From Xenorhabdus sp014467285 (GTDB lineage Bacteria > Pseudomonadota > Gammaproteobacteria > Enterobacterales > Enterobacteriaceae), in the NCBI RefSeq assembly GCF_014467285.1, contig NZ_NKHR01000020.1:1-64000 (forward strand): a DNA stretch of 64,000 bases. The letters run 5' to 3'. Made by a program: the position numbers and the translations under genes. Below the pieces are notes generated by a model. That model was not told where the DNA came from and ran no database searches. It saw only the letters and a list, made by a program, of their open reading frames with translations. Below, one piece after another: positions 17,977 to 28,511 of this stretch (position 1 is the stretch's first letter; each line of letters begins with the position of its first letter).

Positions 17977-19455
17977 TTATTCCTTATCCAAACGTCCAAC
18001 CAGAGACAGTTCGAAGCTTGCACCCATGTACTTGAAGTGCGGGCGAACCTGCATCGCAACCTGATACCAGCCTGGATCGCCTTCAACATCCAGGACCTTG
18101 ATTTCGGCTGCACGCAGAGGACGACGGCTGCGAACGTCAGTGGGTGGGTTTTCCTGATCAGCAATGTACTGTTTCAGCCACATGTTCAGTTCACGCTCCA
18201 GATCCTGACGCTCTTTCCAGGAGCCGATCTGTTCACGCTGCAATACTTTGATGTAGTGAGCCAGACGGTTGATGATGAACATGTACGGAAGCTGCGTACC
18301 CAACTTGTAGTTGGTTTCCGCGATTTTCCCTTCACGGGTATTCGGGAAAACTTTTGGCTTCTGCACTGAGTTTGCAGAGAAGAATGCGGCGTTATCGCTA
18401 CCCTTACGCATGGTCAGGGTGATGAAACCTTCTTCTGCCAGTTCAAATTCACGACGGTCAGTGATCAGAACTTCGGTTGGGATCTTCGCCTGAACCTGGC
18501 CCATTGCTTCGTACAGGTGAACAGGCAGGTCGCTTACAGCACCACCGCTCTGTGGGCCAATGATGTTTGGACACCAACGGTATTTAGCGAAGCTGTCAGT
18601 CAGACAACTTGCCAGCAAGTACGCAGTGTTACCCCACAGGAAGTGCTCGTGGTCACGGCTGACATTTTCCTGATAGTTGAAGTTCTTGATTGGGTTTTCA
18701 ACACTGGAATAAGGCAGACGCAGTAAGAAGCGAGGAGCCGTCAGGCCTAAGTAACGTGAATCTTCAGATTCGCGCAGTGCACGCCATTTAGTATGTGAAG
18801 GGCCTTCGAAGACAGACTTCAGATCTTTGATGGCAGGCAGATCGGTAAAGCTGTTAACACCGAAGAACTCAGGTGAAACAGAAGACAAGAATGGCGCATG
18901 AGCCATCGCACCCACTGAACTAACGTACTGCATCAGTTTGATGTCAGGTGTTGTGTTACCGAACGCATAGTTACCGATGACGGCAGCAACAGGTTCACCA
19001 CCGAACTGGCCGTAGCCTGTGGAGTAAACGTGTTTGTAGAAACCAGACTGAATAATTTCAGGAGAGAATTCAAAATCTTCCAACAATTCATCTTTAGTGG
19101 CATGAATGATGTTGATTTTGATGTTTTCACGGAAATCAGTGCGATCCACCAGAATTTTCAGTGAACGCCAAGAAGATTCCAGTTCCTGGAATTGCTTGGC
19201 ATGCATAATTTCATCCATCTGCTCGCTGAGCTTTTTGTCCAGCTCAACGATCATTTTATCAACAAGCAGTTTATTGATAGGTTCTTCGTTAGAGCCAGTG
19301 TCCAAAATGCTGCCAATAAACGCGGCAACACCTTGTTTAGCAATGTAGTAGCCGTCATTTTCCGGTGTCATTCTCGCTTGGGACATAATCTCATCAAGCA
19401 AGGAGGTCGTTGCGCCAGAAGCAATAGCTGTACTGTTTTCTTCGTGCTGAGCCAT
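17977..19455 (-). CDS. tssC: T6SS sheath large subunit TssC
   Basis: TssC builds the contractile sheath with TssB. The 492-residue protein contains the family hallmarks LESSWRSLK (residues 92-100) and FGGEPVAAVIGNY (151-163). The C-terminal domain ends GASFELSLVGRLDKE. It lies 20 bases downstream of tssB. The C-terminus should face ClpV or Hcp in the assembled sheath, from known structures. Confidence 0.97.
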   Translation of the reverse strand: MAQHEENSTAIASGATTSLLDEIMSQARMTPENDGYYIAKQGVAAFIGSILDTGSNEEPINKLLVDKMIVELDKKLSEQMDEIMHAKQFQELESSWRSLKILVDRTDFRENIKINIIHATKDELLEDFEFSPEIIQSGFYKHVYSTGYGQFGGEPVAAVIGNYAFGNTTPDIKLMQYVSSVGAMAHAPFLSSVSPEFFGVNSFTDLPAIKDLKSVFEGPSHTKWRALRESEDSRYLGLTAPRFLLRLPYSSVENPIKNFNYQENVSRDHEHFLWGNTAYLLASCLTDSFAKYRWCPNIIGPQSGGAVSDLPVHLYEAMGQVQAKIPTEVLITDRREFELAEEGFITLTMRKGSDNAAFFSANSVQKPKVFPNTREGKIAETNYKLGTQLPYMFIINRLAHYIKVLQREQIGSWKERQDLERELNMWLKQYIADQENPPTDVRSRRPLRAAEIKVLDVEGDPGWYQVAMQVRPHFKYMGASFELSLVGRLDKE

Positions 19456-19475
19456 TTAAAAATTCCTTTAACCAG

Positions 19476-19973
19476 TTATTTTTTATTGACGATTTCAAGT
19501 TCTTTCAGGAGTTGCTCACGAACGGATTCATCATCCAGCAGTGACTGTAAGCGAGAACGAAATGCCGGGATATTTCCCAATGGGCCTTTTAACGCAACTA
19601 ATGCCTCACGAAGTTCGAGAAGTTTATTTAATTCAGGGACTTTCTTCGCGATATTATCTGGTGAAAAATCGCTCAGAGATTTTATATCTACATTAACTGA
19701 TAGATCTTCTTCACTTTTTTCATCAAGGCGGTTAGGAACATTAAAAGTCAGGTTGATGTTCGCTTCATTCATTACGGCATTAAAGTTGTTCTTATTGATA
19801 GAAACTGTTTGCCGTTCTTCAATTGGCGTATCTTCGCTCTTTCCTTTCAAGTCACCAACAACCAGAAGATTCAGAGGTAATTCAACTTCTGCGGTTTGAT
19901 CACCGGTATTAGGAACATACTTAATATTAATTCTTTCTTTCGGAGCTACGCTACCTGGACTATTCTTACTCAT
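19476..19973 (-). CDS. tssB: T6SS sheath small subunit TssB
   Basis: TssB is the small sheath protein. The 165-residue product has the conserved ERINIKYVP segment (residues 13-21) and VELPLNLLVVGDLKG (30-44). An AAGGG site precedes the ATG. It is the first gene of the long minus-strand T6SS operon, so the operon promoter should lie in the gap to its right, shared with divergent hcp. Confidence 0.96.
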   Translation of the reverse strand: MSKNSPGSVAPKERINIKYVPNTGDQTAEVELPLNLLVVGDLKGKSEDTPIEERQTVSINKNNFNAVMNEANINLTFNVPNRLDEKSEEDLSVNVDIKSLSDFSPDNIAKKVPELNKLLELREALVALKGPLGNIPAFRSRLQSLLDDESVREQLLKELEIVNKK

Positions 19974-20891
19974 ATTTGAATCCCTTTGGCTAATACAACC
20001 ATGAACTGTCTAACAACTCATTATTGGTGAGAGAATGATTCCAATGTTTACCTATATAGCAAATACAGAAGATCTCCCTAAAAAAATAGGCAAAAGAAGA
20101 TAACTATATTTGCAGGCACGAATAGTTTTATATCAACATATAGTTAAATAATCAGATATATCCTATCCAATCGTGGAAATAACATCGATATGAAAAATCG
20201 TCAAGTTCGAGTTTGACATTTTATTTTTTTGATGTAAAGCCAAAACACAAATTGATAAAAGCCTCTATTCAAGCTTTTAATCCATTCATATCAATACATA
20301 GCCAGTTATAAACAATTTTTTCTCTTACAATAGAGAAAAGTTTGGTTTTACTCTCTACAGGAGTATGCAGACCTATTACCTGTTAATTGTATAAAAAGAA
20401 ATATTTTTCATTTTCACCTGAATAAAATATAACCTTAAAGTCGTATTTCATAATTATCGTCAATATCATTTTTTATTCTATTTTGATTAATTATTTATCA
20501 TTACAATCCAAATTATTTTCATTTTTTTGATCTAGTTAACACTTTCTGCATGATCATGAAAAACATTTAAATTAAAAATAAAATATCATTATATATCAAT
20601 ATGTTAAAATGACACCAAAATCAGAGAACATTTTATAACCAGTTTAACCGGCTTATTGTTTATAAAAACTCAGCCATAAATTTTACAACGGCAATGATTA
20701 TAAAATTTTTATTTGTCATTGAATTAGAGTGCGAGTTGCATTTTCCAAATGACTTTGCATTAGACAATTTCAGCTTTATTATTCGCCCCGAGTGTTTGGC
20801 AAACGATAATTTCATTTGATTCATAAATGGAATAATCACGCAAGGAACGAACACTTACACTAATATTGGTAATTTTTTATAGGATATTCAT
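19974..20891. other. 918-base AT-rich divergent intergenic region between tssB and hcp
   Basis: No credible gene is seen. The region is strongly AT-rich, with many A/T runs. It should hold the promoters of the tssB operon (leftward) and hcp (rightward). I looked for sigma-54 sites (GG-N10-GC) and Fur-like boxes and saw none convincing. Confidence 0.7.
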
Positions 20892-21410
20892 ATGCCAACT
20901 CCATGTTATATTTCCATCAATGGTAAAACTCAGGGCAATATTACCGCTGGCGCATTCACTGCTGAATCCGTAGGTAATATCTTTGTTCAAGGTCACGAAG
21001 ACGAAATGCTGGTTCAAGAATTTGACCACATCGTTACTGTTCCAACTGATCCACAGTCTGGACAGCCTTCTGGCCAGCGTGCGCACAAGCCATTCCGCTT
21101 TACCGTTGCATTGAATAAAGCAGTTCCTCTGCTTTACAACGCATTAGCTTCTGGCGAAATGCTGACTACTGTAGAGCTGAAATGGTACCGTACATCTATC
21201 GAAGGTAAACAAGAGCATTTCTTCACTACTAAACTGGTAGATGCAACTATCGTTGATATCGACTGCAAAATGCCACACTGCCAGGACCCAGCAAAATCTG
21301 AGTTCACTCAGTTGGTTCGTGTTTCTCTTTCTTATCGTAAGATCGAGTGGGAACACACTACTGCTGGTACTTCTGGTGCTGACGACTGGCGCGCGCCAAT
21401 TGTTGCTTAA
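20892..21410 (+). CDS. hcp: T6SS tube protein Hcp (TssD)
   Basis: Hcp hexamers stack into the inner tube that carries effectors. The 172-residue protein begins MPTPCYISINGKTQG and has the family motifs VQEFDHIV, RAHKPFRFTVALNKA and VELKWYR. It has no C-terminal effector extension. An AGGA site is placed 8 bases before the ATG. It is transcribed away from the rest of the T6SS operon, which lets tube protein be made in larger amounts. Codon use is of the highly expressed kind. Confidence 0.97.
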   Translation: MPTPCYISINGKTQGNITAGAFTAESVGNIFVQGHEDEMLVQEFDHIVTVPTDPQSGQPSGQRAHKPFRFTVALNKAVPLLYNALASGEMLTTVELKWYRTSIEGKQEHFFTTKLVDATIVDIDCKMPHCQDPAKSEFTQLVRVSLSYRKIEWEHTTAGTSGADDWRAPIVA

Positions 21411-21444
21411 TATCTTCTTCATTAAGTATTAAGTAATAACCTTT

Positions 21445-21471
21445 CAGCCAATGAATATTATTCATTGGCTG
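21445..21471 (+). terminator. Long hairpin after hcp
   Basis: A perfect 12-bp stem (CAGCCAATGAAT with its complement) closes a 3-base loop 35 bases after the hcp stop. No T run follows, so it may stabilise the 3' end of the hcp mRNA rather than end transcription by itself. Confidence 0.55.
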
Positions 21472-22009
21472 ATTCAATCAGATATTTCTTGATTTACCTG
21501 CCAATTTAATTTAATTCCTTTTTTTCTCTCTTATATTTGTTTTTCTGATTCTTTCCCGCTGTCAGATTTTTATGTAGTAATTATTTTCACAATGAATAAA
21601 GATGAATGAATTCATAATTACATTTGTCATTAATGAACAATAAATCATCTAATGATAAATAAATGCCTTGCCTCATGTTTTGCCCCTTTCCCCTAAAAAC
21701 CCTTTCATCAATATGACATAAGCAAAACTTTCAAATAAACAGCACAAAGTGAAACGGGAATTTTAATTAAAGCTAAATTGCATTTGACTTATATCCTTAA
21801 TAATTAGAAGGAAAATAACTAATGCGAGTTATTATAAGTCACTAAAAGAAATTTATAACTACAAATAATCGTTCAGAACAAAAAGCAACTATTAATCAGT
21901 ACAAAATAAAATATTTTCTATGCTCTAATGATTAATTAATAAACCAGGAAGGTTAATCTTAACCCAACACGATACTTTTCCCATCAACTATTGTCATTTG
22001 GGTACTCCC
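21472..22009. other. AT-rich intergenic region before the two-partner secretion genes
   Basis: About 540 bases without a credible gene. It is AT-rich and probably contains the promoter for the TpsB/TpsA pair. No clear promoter box or ribosome site could be assigned. Confidence 0.6.
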
Positions 22010-23701
22010 ATGATTAAAAGGACGACAATTTTCATCTTATTAGGTACTGCACTTCAGGTAAACGCATCACCTGATGTGATGTCCACTATTCTCCCTACAG
22101 ATGAAACGAGAAGAACCTTACAGGATAGCTCAAGGGAAATAGATCAGTTAATTGAAGAACGCCGCCATCAGGGACTAATCAATCGTACCGATAGTGTGTC
22201 ACCACAAAAAGTTTCCCCTGTACTGGTGGATGCACCACCGTGCCTGGCTATCAACGGCGTTTATCTTCAGGGCATTACTCTACTTTCGCTGAGTGACTTA
22301 AATTCGCTCAGCGCACTTCCCGAGAGTTGTATCACCAGCAATGATATTAATAAGCTATCAGCAGAAATAACTAACCTTTATGTTGCCAAAGGCTATATTA
22401 CAGCGCGAGTGCAATTTATTCCCCCCAACCAAAATGGCGAACTGGGGATCAATGTGGTTGAAGGTTTTGTTGAAGCGGTAGAAGGCAGTGATCGCTGGAT
22501 CAATAGCCAGACGCTCTTCCCGAACCTGATAAACAAGCCACTGAACCTGAACCAACTTGATCAAGGTCTGGATCAGGCGAATCGTCTGCGCTCAAACAAA
22601 ACAACTCTCGATATTCTGCCCGGTACAGTTAATGGTGGCTCCATCGTTAAACTGCACAACCGGCATTCCACCCCGTGGAGAATAACCACCACAACCGATA
22701 ATTACGGGCAAAAAAGCACCGGGAAATGGATTACGCGGCTTAATGCCAGTGTAGACAGCCCACTGGGATTATCTGACTTTGCCAGCCTCAGTGGCAGCAG
22801 CACGATTGATAAACCCAATCACCAGTACAACCGCGCCTATACCCTGTTTTATTCGATCCCTTACGGCGCCGTTACTGTCAGCGGATTCAACAGCTATTCC
22901 CAATATACCGGCCATCCGCACTTTCAGAGGCATTCGTTCAAGATACACGGAAATTCAAAGCAAACAGGAATGCGTACCGATTGGGTATTCCATCGCAATC
23001 AATATCAGATCGATACCCTACACGCCCAATTGGCTTACAAGAATTACAGCAACTATTTCGGGGGCTCCAAACTTATTACCAGTAGCCAGACATTGAGTAT
23101 ATTAGAGCTAGGAATTAACCACTTACAAATCATTCCCGCAGGGTTGATCTCCCTTGATATGAGTATTGAACAGGGAATGCCGTGGTTTGGTGCCCAGACC
23201 GGCATAACCAGTCTGAATAACCGATTTACCAAAGGTAAATTATCAGCAAATTTGCAGCAGCGTTTCAAGCTCTTTGATAAGCCTTACCATTTTAATAGCC
23301 AATTTTACGCCCAGTACAGCCCAAGTGGGCTGCCGGGTGTTGAGTGGGTTAATGTGACCGACCGCAATACGGTACGAGGTTTCAGCAAAAATGTGTCATC
23401 AGGCGATAACGGCTGGTATCTGAGGAATACGCTTTCCCACTCAATACCCATCTCTAATGGCTCACTGTCACTGCGTACAGGCGTGGATATCGGACAGACC
23501 AAAGGCCATCGCAGTCAGAATAACAGGCAAAGCAACCAGAATAACTGGCAAAGCAGTGCCGGATTAAGTGCTGGTCTGACACTGCGCTATCAGCAACTGG
23601 TTGCCGATATCGAGGTAAGCCGAGGCAAATTGCTCTCCCATCAAAATAGGAACACGGATGAACCTATGCAACTGTTAACCCGCTTTTCTTACACTTTTTA
23701 G
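22010..23701 (+). CDS. Two-partner secretion transporter TpsB (ShlB/FhaC/XhlB family)
   Basis: TpsB proteins are Omp85-type outer-membrane barrels that export, and in the ShlB branch activate, one large partner. The 563-residue protein has a signal peptide (ILLGTALQVNA), POTRA-like domains at about residues 75-225 and a beta-barrel ending in an aromatic C-terminus (LLTRFSYTF). The loop-6 motif VRGF lies near residue 455. I used the ATG at 22010. A TTG 12 bases upstream is in frame, and neither has a clear ribosome site. The tpsA gene follows after 103 bases. It may be XhlB of Xenorhabdus. Confidence 0.92.
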   Translation: MIKRTTIFILLGTALQVNASPDVMSTILPTDETRRTLQDSSREIDQLIEERRHQGLINRTDSVSPQKVSPVLVDAPPCLAINGVYLQGITLLSLSDLNSLSALPESCITSNDINKLSAEITNLYVAKGYITARVQFIPPNQNGELGINVVEGFVEAVEGSDRWINSQTLFPNLINKPLNLNQLDQGLDQANRLRSNKTTLDILPGTVNGGSIVKLHNRHSTPWRITTTTDNYGQKSTGKWITRLNASVDSPLGLSDFASLSGSSTIDKPNHQYNRAYTLFYSIPYGAVTVSGFNSYSQYTGHPHFQRHSFKIHGNSKQTGMRTDWVFHRNQYQIDTLHAQLAYKNYSNYFGGSKLITSSQTLSILELGINHLQIIPAGLISLDMSIEQGMPWFGAQTGITSLNNRFTKGKLSANLQQRFKLFDKPYHFNSQFYAQYSPSGLPGVEWVNVTDRNTVRGFSKNVSSGDNGWYLRNTLSHSIPISNGSLSLRTGVDIGQTKGHRSQNNRQSNQNNWQSSAGLSAGLTLRYQQLVADIEVSRGKLLSHQNRNTDEPMQLLTRFSYTF

Positions 23702-23804
23702 TTTATTACACCATTTGACGTTTTTTTAACGCAGACAGTTTTGGGGATTATCCATCCCCAGAGCGCTGCACATAGCAATAAAGAAAGTAAATCAAGGTAA
23801 TTAT

Positions 23805-26800
23805 ATGAAAAGTAAAATATTCAAACTCTCTTCCACAGGAAAACTCGCCGCATCTATGGCAATTATTCTGGCAACTTGTTCGGTCAGTTTTGCGAACGGT
23901 ATTACTCCGGGAGGTGATGCTACACATCGCCCGGATGTTACCCAGGCTGACACGGGTGCGACAGTAATAAATATTGTCGCGCCTTCTGAATCAGGGTTAT
24001 CACATAACCAATATCAGGATTTCAACGTTAATCAAATGGGGGCGGTATTAAATAACTCATTGGTTGATGGGCAATCACAATTGGCAGGTGAATTATCAGC
24101 CAACAGCAATCTGAACGGGCAGGCTGCCAGCGTGATATTAAATGAGGTGATTAGCCGTAACCCGTCTTTCTTACTCGGGGAGCAAGAAATATTTGGTATG
24201 GCCGCCGACTATGTACTGGCAAACCCTAACGGCATTACCTGTAATGGCTGCGGTTTTATCAATACAAATCAGGCATCACTGGTTGTTGGTAATCCACTGG
24301 TCGAAAATAGCACGTTGCAGGGTTTCAGCACTTTTGATAACCAGATTGCCCTGAAGATCGGAAACAATGGCCTATCCCACAATGACGTACTGAATTTGAT
24401 TGCGCCTAAAATTGACAGTAATGGTCAGGTCATTGTCTCAAAAGCGATCAATATCACGACGGGTAACAACCAAGTTTCAGCCGATGGCCACGTTTTGGCT
24501 TCACAACAAGAGAATATCGCTGCACTCGACAGCTACTATCTTGGCAGTATGCAGGCCGGACGTATTCGTATTCTGAATACCGCCGAAGGCAGTGGTGTTA
24601 ATCTGCAAGGTAAAATGACCGCCAATGAGGGTATTGGTATTGAATCCTACGGCGATATAAAACTGGAAGCGGCGGCCTTGAAAGGGGGTGATATTACTTT
24701 ACAGGCTGATAATTTGCTGTCTCGGGGACGCCTGAATCAATCCATTTCAGATACCACCGGCAGTGATAACCACCAAGGTTATTTCAGTAGCGCTTATACC
24801 CAAAAAAAACAAACCAGTGAATCTGTTGCCCGTACTCAGTTGGAAGGCAAAAACATTACACTGAGTGCCAAACAACACAATCGTGTAGTAGCCACTGATA
24901 TTGATGGGGATAATGTCACACTGACCGGCGCCGATCTTAAATTGGATGGACAAGAACTCCACCAACTTGACAGAAGCACGAATAATCAACGGAAAGTATT
25001 CTGGCGATATGATGTCACCAATGAAAGTGAAAAATATCAGCATGAAGGCAACACCATTAATGCTCGTCAAGACGTTCTTCTGAAAGCCAATGAAGGTAAT
25101 GCCGAAGTACTTGGCAGTAAAATCAATGCGGGTAATAAACTGACCGTGTCTGCCGAAAAGGATGTGAAACTGGCAGGACTGGTGGAATCAGAGGTGACCA
25201 CAGAGAAGGGTTATAAAAAGAACCATACCGCGGCACTGCAAACCGGTCACTGGAACGAGATCAATACGACTCAGAGAAGCGTCAGCAATGAATTGAAGGC
25301 AGGTGGTAATATAGGCATCGAAGCAGGCGGCAATGCCAACATTATGGGGACTCAGATTCATTCCGGTAATAATCTGATTGTCTCTGCGGGACAGCAAGCC
25401 AATATTACCGTCCAATCCCTGGTTGATGACCAAGTCCTTGAGAAGGATAAAACCTATTGGAGAGGCATTGCTGGTGGCAGCAAGAAAGATAATCGTGATA
25501 AATCAGAAAGTCACCATATTTCCGAAGTTACAGCGGGTGGGCATTTACTGCTGACTGGCATGAATGGTGTCACGATTACAGGCAGTAAAGTCAAAGCCGA
25601 GAAAGGTGCCTATGTTAAAGCCAATGATGGTCAATTAACGATCGACAATGCGGTCAGCCACACTTATAAAGAGGTGGATGAAAGAAAAGGAACGATCTTC
25701 AACATCACCAAAAATACCAATCAAGAACAGAATAAGCAGCAAAAATCTTCCAGCAGTCATTTGGTTTCTGATACGGATCTGAAATTACTCAGCAATAAAG
25801 ATATCAATGTGATTGGCAGTCTGGTGCAAAGTGCCCGTGAACTGCAACTGGACACATCGGGCAATATCAATATCCTGAATTATGGTGAGAAAAATCAGTA
25901 TCAACAGGAGAAAACCAACCTTGACTGGCAGTATTACGCTAAGGAGGCAAAAGATAAGCAATACCGTGCTGGGGCAGGTTTCGTACATACTCTTGATAAA
26001 CAGCAAAACGAAAATATAACGCAACGACCATCAGAATTGAGCGGTGGCAATCTCACCGTAAGGGCCGGCAAAAATGTCACCGTCACGGGTGCTAATTTAG
26101 TGACAACAAAAGGTGATGCAAAAATCACCGGAAACAACGTTTCTCTGCTGGTGGGTGAAGAGAGCACTTCAACCTCAACGTCACAAGAAAAAGTCGATAG
26201 CAGCGTGTTTTTCACCGGCGGTATGGACAAATTCGGCAGCGGTGTTGAAGGTGCCTATAACCGCAATGGTCAGTCCCAGAATCGGACAACGGCAACAGTG
26301 ACTAAAACGCAAGTCACTGGCAACCTTGACCTGAATGCAATGGGTGAATTGAAGCAACAGGGTACTGACCATCAAGTAAAGGGGACTTATCAGGCCAATG
26401 CTGGCAGCATTAAAAATGTGGCGACGGCCAATACTGAATCCAGCTCTACCAATCAATTACAGGTGGGAGGTGAAATCAGTGCTACAGCCGATTACAGTGC
26501 AACAACCCGCCCAATCGAAAAAACAGCCAAAGCCGCCTCAGACAAGAAGCTGGACACTGCCATTTCGAAAACAGGTTTGCCTAACGTAGGTATTGAACTG
26601 GAGATGAATGGCAACAGCCGTTACACCAATAACCATAAATCCGATGCAGTGGTCACTTCCGTTAAAGCTGGCGATATCAAAGTGACAACAAATGGCGACG
26701 TTTACGATCAGGGCACGCAATATCAAGCCAATAAAGGCGGCGTATCGCTGACTGCTGGCAGCCATACCAGTGAAGCGGCTGTAAACAGCCAGAACAGCCA

Positions 26801-28262
26801 ATCTTCTGATACCACTGGCGATGCACGTCTCCGTGTTTACACCACCACAGGTGCAGATATTTCCGTCAACGGTAAAGGCAATGGCAGCCATAATGAAACA
26901 TCTAACAGCAATTCCAACGCAGTCACTGGCAGCATTAATGCCCAAAACGGCATTAATATCCAGGTAACCAGAGATGCGCGTTACCAAGGCACATCAATGA
27001 ATGCGGGCAAAGGCGCAACCAACGTTGATGCTGGCGGAAATATCCAGTTCAATCAAGCCACCAACCGTAGCGAGCAAAAAAACAGCGGTTACAATGGGGA
27101 AGTTTCCCTGACAGTAGGAACCAACCCGGATGGCAAGAATTTCGATGCCAGCCTCGGTGGCGGTTATAACACCAACAATCAGAACAAAACCACGGCTCAG
27201 ACCAGTGCGATTACTGGTGGACAAGGTGTAAACCTGAATGCGGGCAATAATCTGGCATTACAAGGCGCAAATGTATCCGGCAAACAGGTAGACTTAACGG
27301 CACAACGCGGGAAAATCGATCTGACTTCAGCCCAGGAGACAGAGAATGCCAATGGCTGGAATGCCAGTGCTAAAGCTAAAGGAGGGTTCTCTTCCAAGGC
27401 CCGCAACAACGAAGGTGGTAACAGCGCAGCAAACAACACTGCCGGCGATAATTCTGTAACAGGCAATACCGCAGCCACTGACCGTATCATCGACAATAAA
27501 TACAACATTGGCGGTGAATTGAAATTCGGGGTCAACCATCTGGATAAAACAACGCACCGTAACACCCAAGTTTCTGGTAGCAATGTTACGTTGACCAGTG
27601 CAGGCGACACCTCACTCAAAGGCGCGAATGTGACAGCAGATCAAGTCACCGGTAAAGTCGGCGGCAATTTCAATGTTGAAAGCCTCAAAGACAGTACCCA
27701 CAAATTGGATGCAGAACTGAACGCTGGCTTGGGTTATAGCAAAACGGTCAAAGGCGATAACCCGTCTAAGCAGGCTGTTCCTGCCACAGCAGAAGGTTCA
27801 TCAGGAAATACCGCTACAACTGAGACTGCCTCTGCTGATAATGCCAATGGTAAGGCACCGGGTTTGAAAGACCAGTTGACAGCCGCGTTCAAGGGCTTCA
27901 ATGGCAAACTCAAAGGCCATTACGATACGCTCGATCGCGAAACAGTAGGTAAACAAACAACGCTGAACGGTACTCAAAGCGTGAATCTGGATGTTTCTGG
28001 AACAACGTATTTAGCCGGCAGCAAAATTGACAGTGCACAGGGGCCTGTCACTGTGAATACCCAACAGATTAATCAGCAATCTGTGACGGGATACGATAAG
28101 AGCAGAAATTTGGGCGTTAACGTACCCGATTCCATCATCGATCTGGCTACCACTGCACAAAAAGATATTTTCTCTGGCAAAGTGCCTTTTGTGAAAAATG
28201 AAAGCCACGACTCTGAACTGCCAGCTATCCGCAGTGAAGTTAAAGGTCGTCAATTAGATTGA
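23805..28262 (+). CDS. Large TpsA exoprotein, ShlA/HpmA/XhlA-type haemolysin or adhesin
   Basis: The 1485-residue protein has a Sec signal peptide (cleavage near residue 30). A two-partner secretion domain follows with NPNG at residues 140-143 and the Cys pair CNGCG at 146-150, the mark of the ShlA/HpmA haemolysin branch. Long haemagglutinin-type beta-helix repeats rich in Asn, Gly and Thr fill the rest. The C-terminus is plain repeat sequence: there is no VENN motif, no toxin-like tip and no immunity gene behind it, which argues against a CdiA contact-inhibition system. Size and context fit XhlA, a Xenorhabdus nematophila haemolysin acting on insect blood cells, but identity is an inference. 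The AAGGT site fits the ATG. Confidence 0.9.
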   Translation: MKSKIFKLSSTGKLAASMAIILATCSVSFANGITPGGDATHRPDVTQADTGATVINIVAPSESGLSHNQYQDFNVNQMGAVLNNSLVDGQSQLAGELSANSNLNGQAASVILNEVISRNPSFLLGEQEIFGMAADYVLANPNGITCNGCGFINTNQASLVVGNPLVENSTLQGFSTFDNQIALKIGNNGLSHNDVLNLIAPKIDSNGQVIVSKAINITTGNNQVSADGHVLASQQENIAALDSYYLGSMQAGRIRILNTAEGSGVNLQGKMTANEGIGIESYGDIKLEAAALKGGDITLQADNLLSRGRLNQSISDTTGSDNHQGYFSSAYTQKKQTSESVARTQLEGKNITLSAKQHNRVVATDIDGDNVTLTGADLKLDGQELHQLDRSTNNQRKVFWRYDVTNESEKYQHEGNTINARQDVLLKANEGNAEVLGSKINAGNKLTVSAEKDVKLAGLVESEVTTEKGYKKNHTAALQTGHWNEINTTQRSVSNELKAGGNIGIEAGGNANIMGTQIHSGNNLIVSAGQQANITVQSLVDDQVLEKDKTYWRGIAGGSKKDNRDKSESHHISEVTAGGHLLLTGMNGVTITGSKVKAEKGAYVKANDGQLTIDNAVSHTYKEVDERKGTIFNITKNTNQEQNKQQKSSSSHLVSDTDLKLLSNKDINVIGSLVQSARELQLDTSGNINILNYGEKNQYQQEKTNLDWQYYAKEAKDKQYRAGAGFVHTLDKQQNENITQRPSELSGGNLTVRAGKNVTVTGANLVTTKGDAKITGNNVSLLVGEESTSTSTSQEKVDSSVFFTGGMDKFGSGVEGAYNRNGQSQNRTTATVTKTQVTGNLDLNAMGELKQQGTDHQVKGTYQANAGSIKNVATANTESSSTNQLQVGGEISATADYSATTRPIEKTAKAASDKKLDTAISKTGLPNVGIELEMNGNSRYTNNHKSDAVVTSVKAGDIKVTTNGDVYDQGTQYQANKGGVSLTAGSHTSEAAVNSQNSQSSDTTGDARLRVYTTTGADISVNGKGNGSHNETSNSNSNAVTGSINAQNGINIQVTRDARYQGTSMNAGKGATNVDAGGNIQFNQATNRSEQKNSGYNGEVSLTVGTNPDGKNFDASLGGGYNTNNQNKTTAQTSAITGGQGVNLNAGNNLALQGANVSGKQVDLTAQRGKIDLTSAQETENANGWNASAKAKGGFSSKARNNEGGNSAANNTAGDNSVTGNTAATDRIIDNKYNIGGELKFGVNHLDKTTHRNTQVSGSNVTLTSAGDTSLKGANVTADQVTGKVGGNFNVESLKDSTHKLDAELNAGLGYSKTVKGDNPSKQAVPATAEGSSGNTATTETASADNANGKAPGLKDQLTAAFKGFNGKLKGHYDTLDRETVGKQTTLNGTQSVNLDVSGTTYLAGSKIDSAQGPVTVNTQQINQQSVTGYDKSRNLGVNVPDSIIDLATTAQKDIFSGKVPFVKNESHDSELPAIRSEVKGRQLD

Positions 28263-28287
28263 TTATCATGATCCGCGATTGACCTTC

Positions 28288-28323
28288 AATACGGTAGCCA
28301 AATGATTGGCTACCGTATTTTTT
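28288..28323 (+). terminator. Rho-independent terminator after tpsA
   Basis: A perfect 14-bp stem (AATACGGTAGCCAA with its complement) closes an ATGA loop and runs into six T residues, 26 bases after the tpsA stop. It ends the tpsBA operon. Confidence 0.93.
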
Positions 28324-28511
28324 CGCTTCCCTTCCTTTGTTGCCTTTTCCATTTTGCCTGTTACTCTTTTTTCCCATACATAGATTCCCATACATAGATA
28401 AAGAATGGATTTCAGAGACACGTGTTTCAGTAGCTATATATTCCAATAAAAATGTATTTCACGAAATATATAACGAGTAATGATAGTCACAACCAGATTT
28501 AAGAGGATGTA

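Noticed and set aside
20660..20854. A 64-codon minus-strand open frame upstream of hcp
   Set aside because: No ribosome site, AT-driven composition, and location in the promoter region make a gene unlikely.
19974..20891. Sigma-54 promoter for hcp or tssB
   Set aside because: The nearest candidate (TTGGCAAACGATAATTTCA near 20797) lacks GC at the required spacing. Nothing else matched.
23805..28262. A CdiA-type contact-dependent inhibition system
   Set aside because: No VENN or toxin-tip sequence, and no immunity gene follows; a terminator lies 26 bases after the stop.
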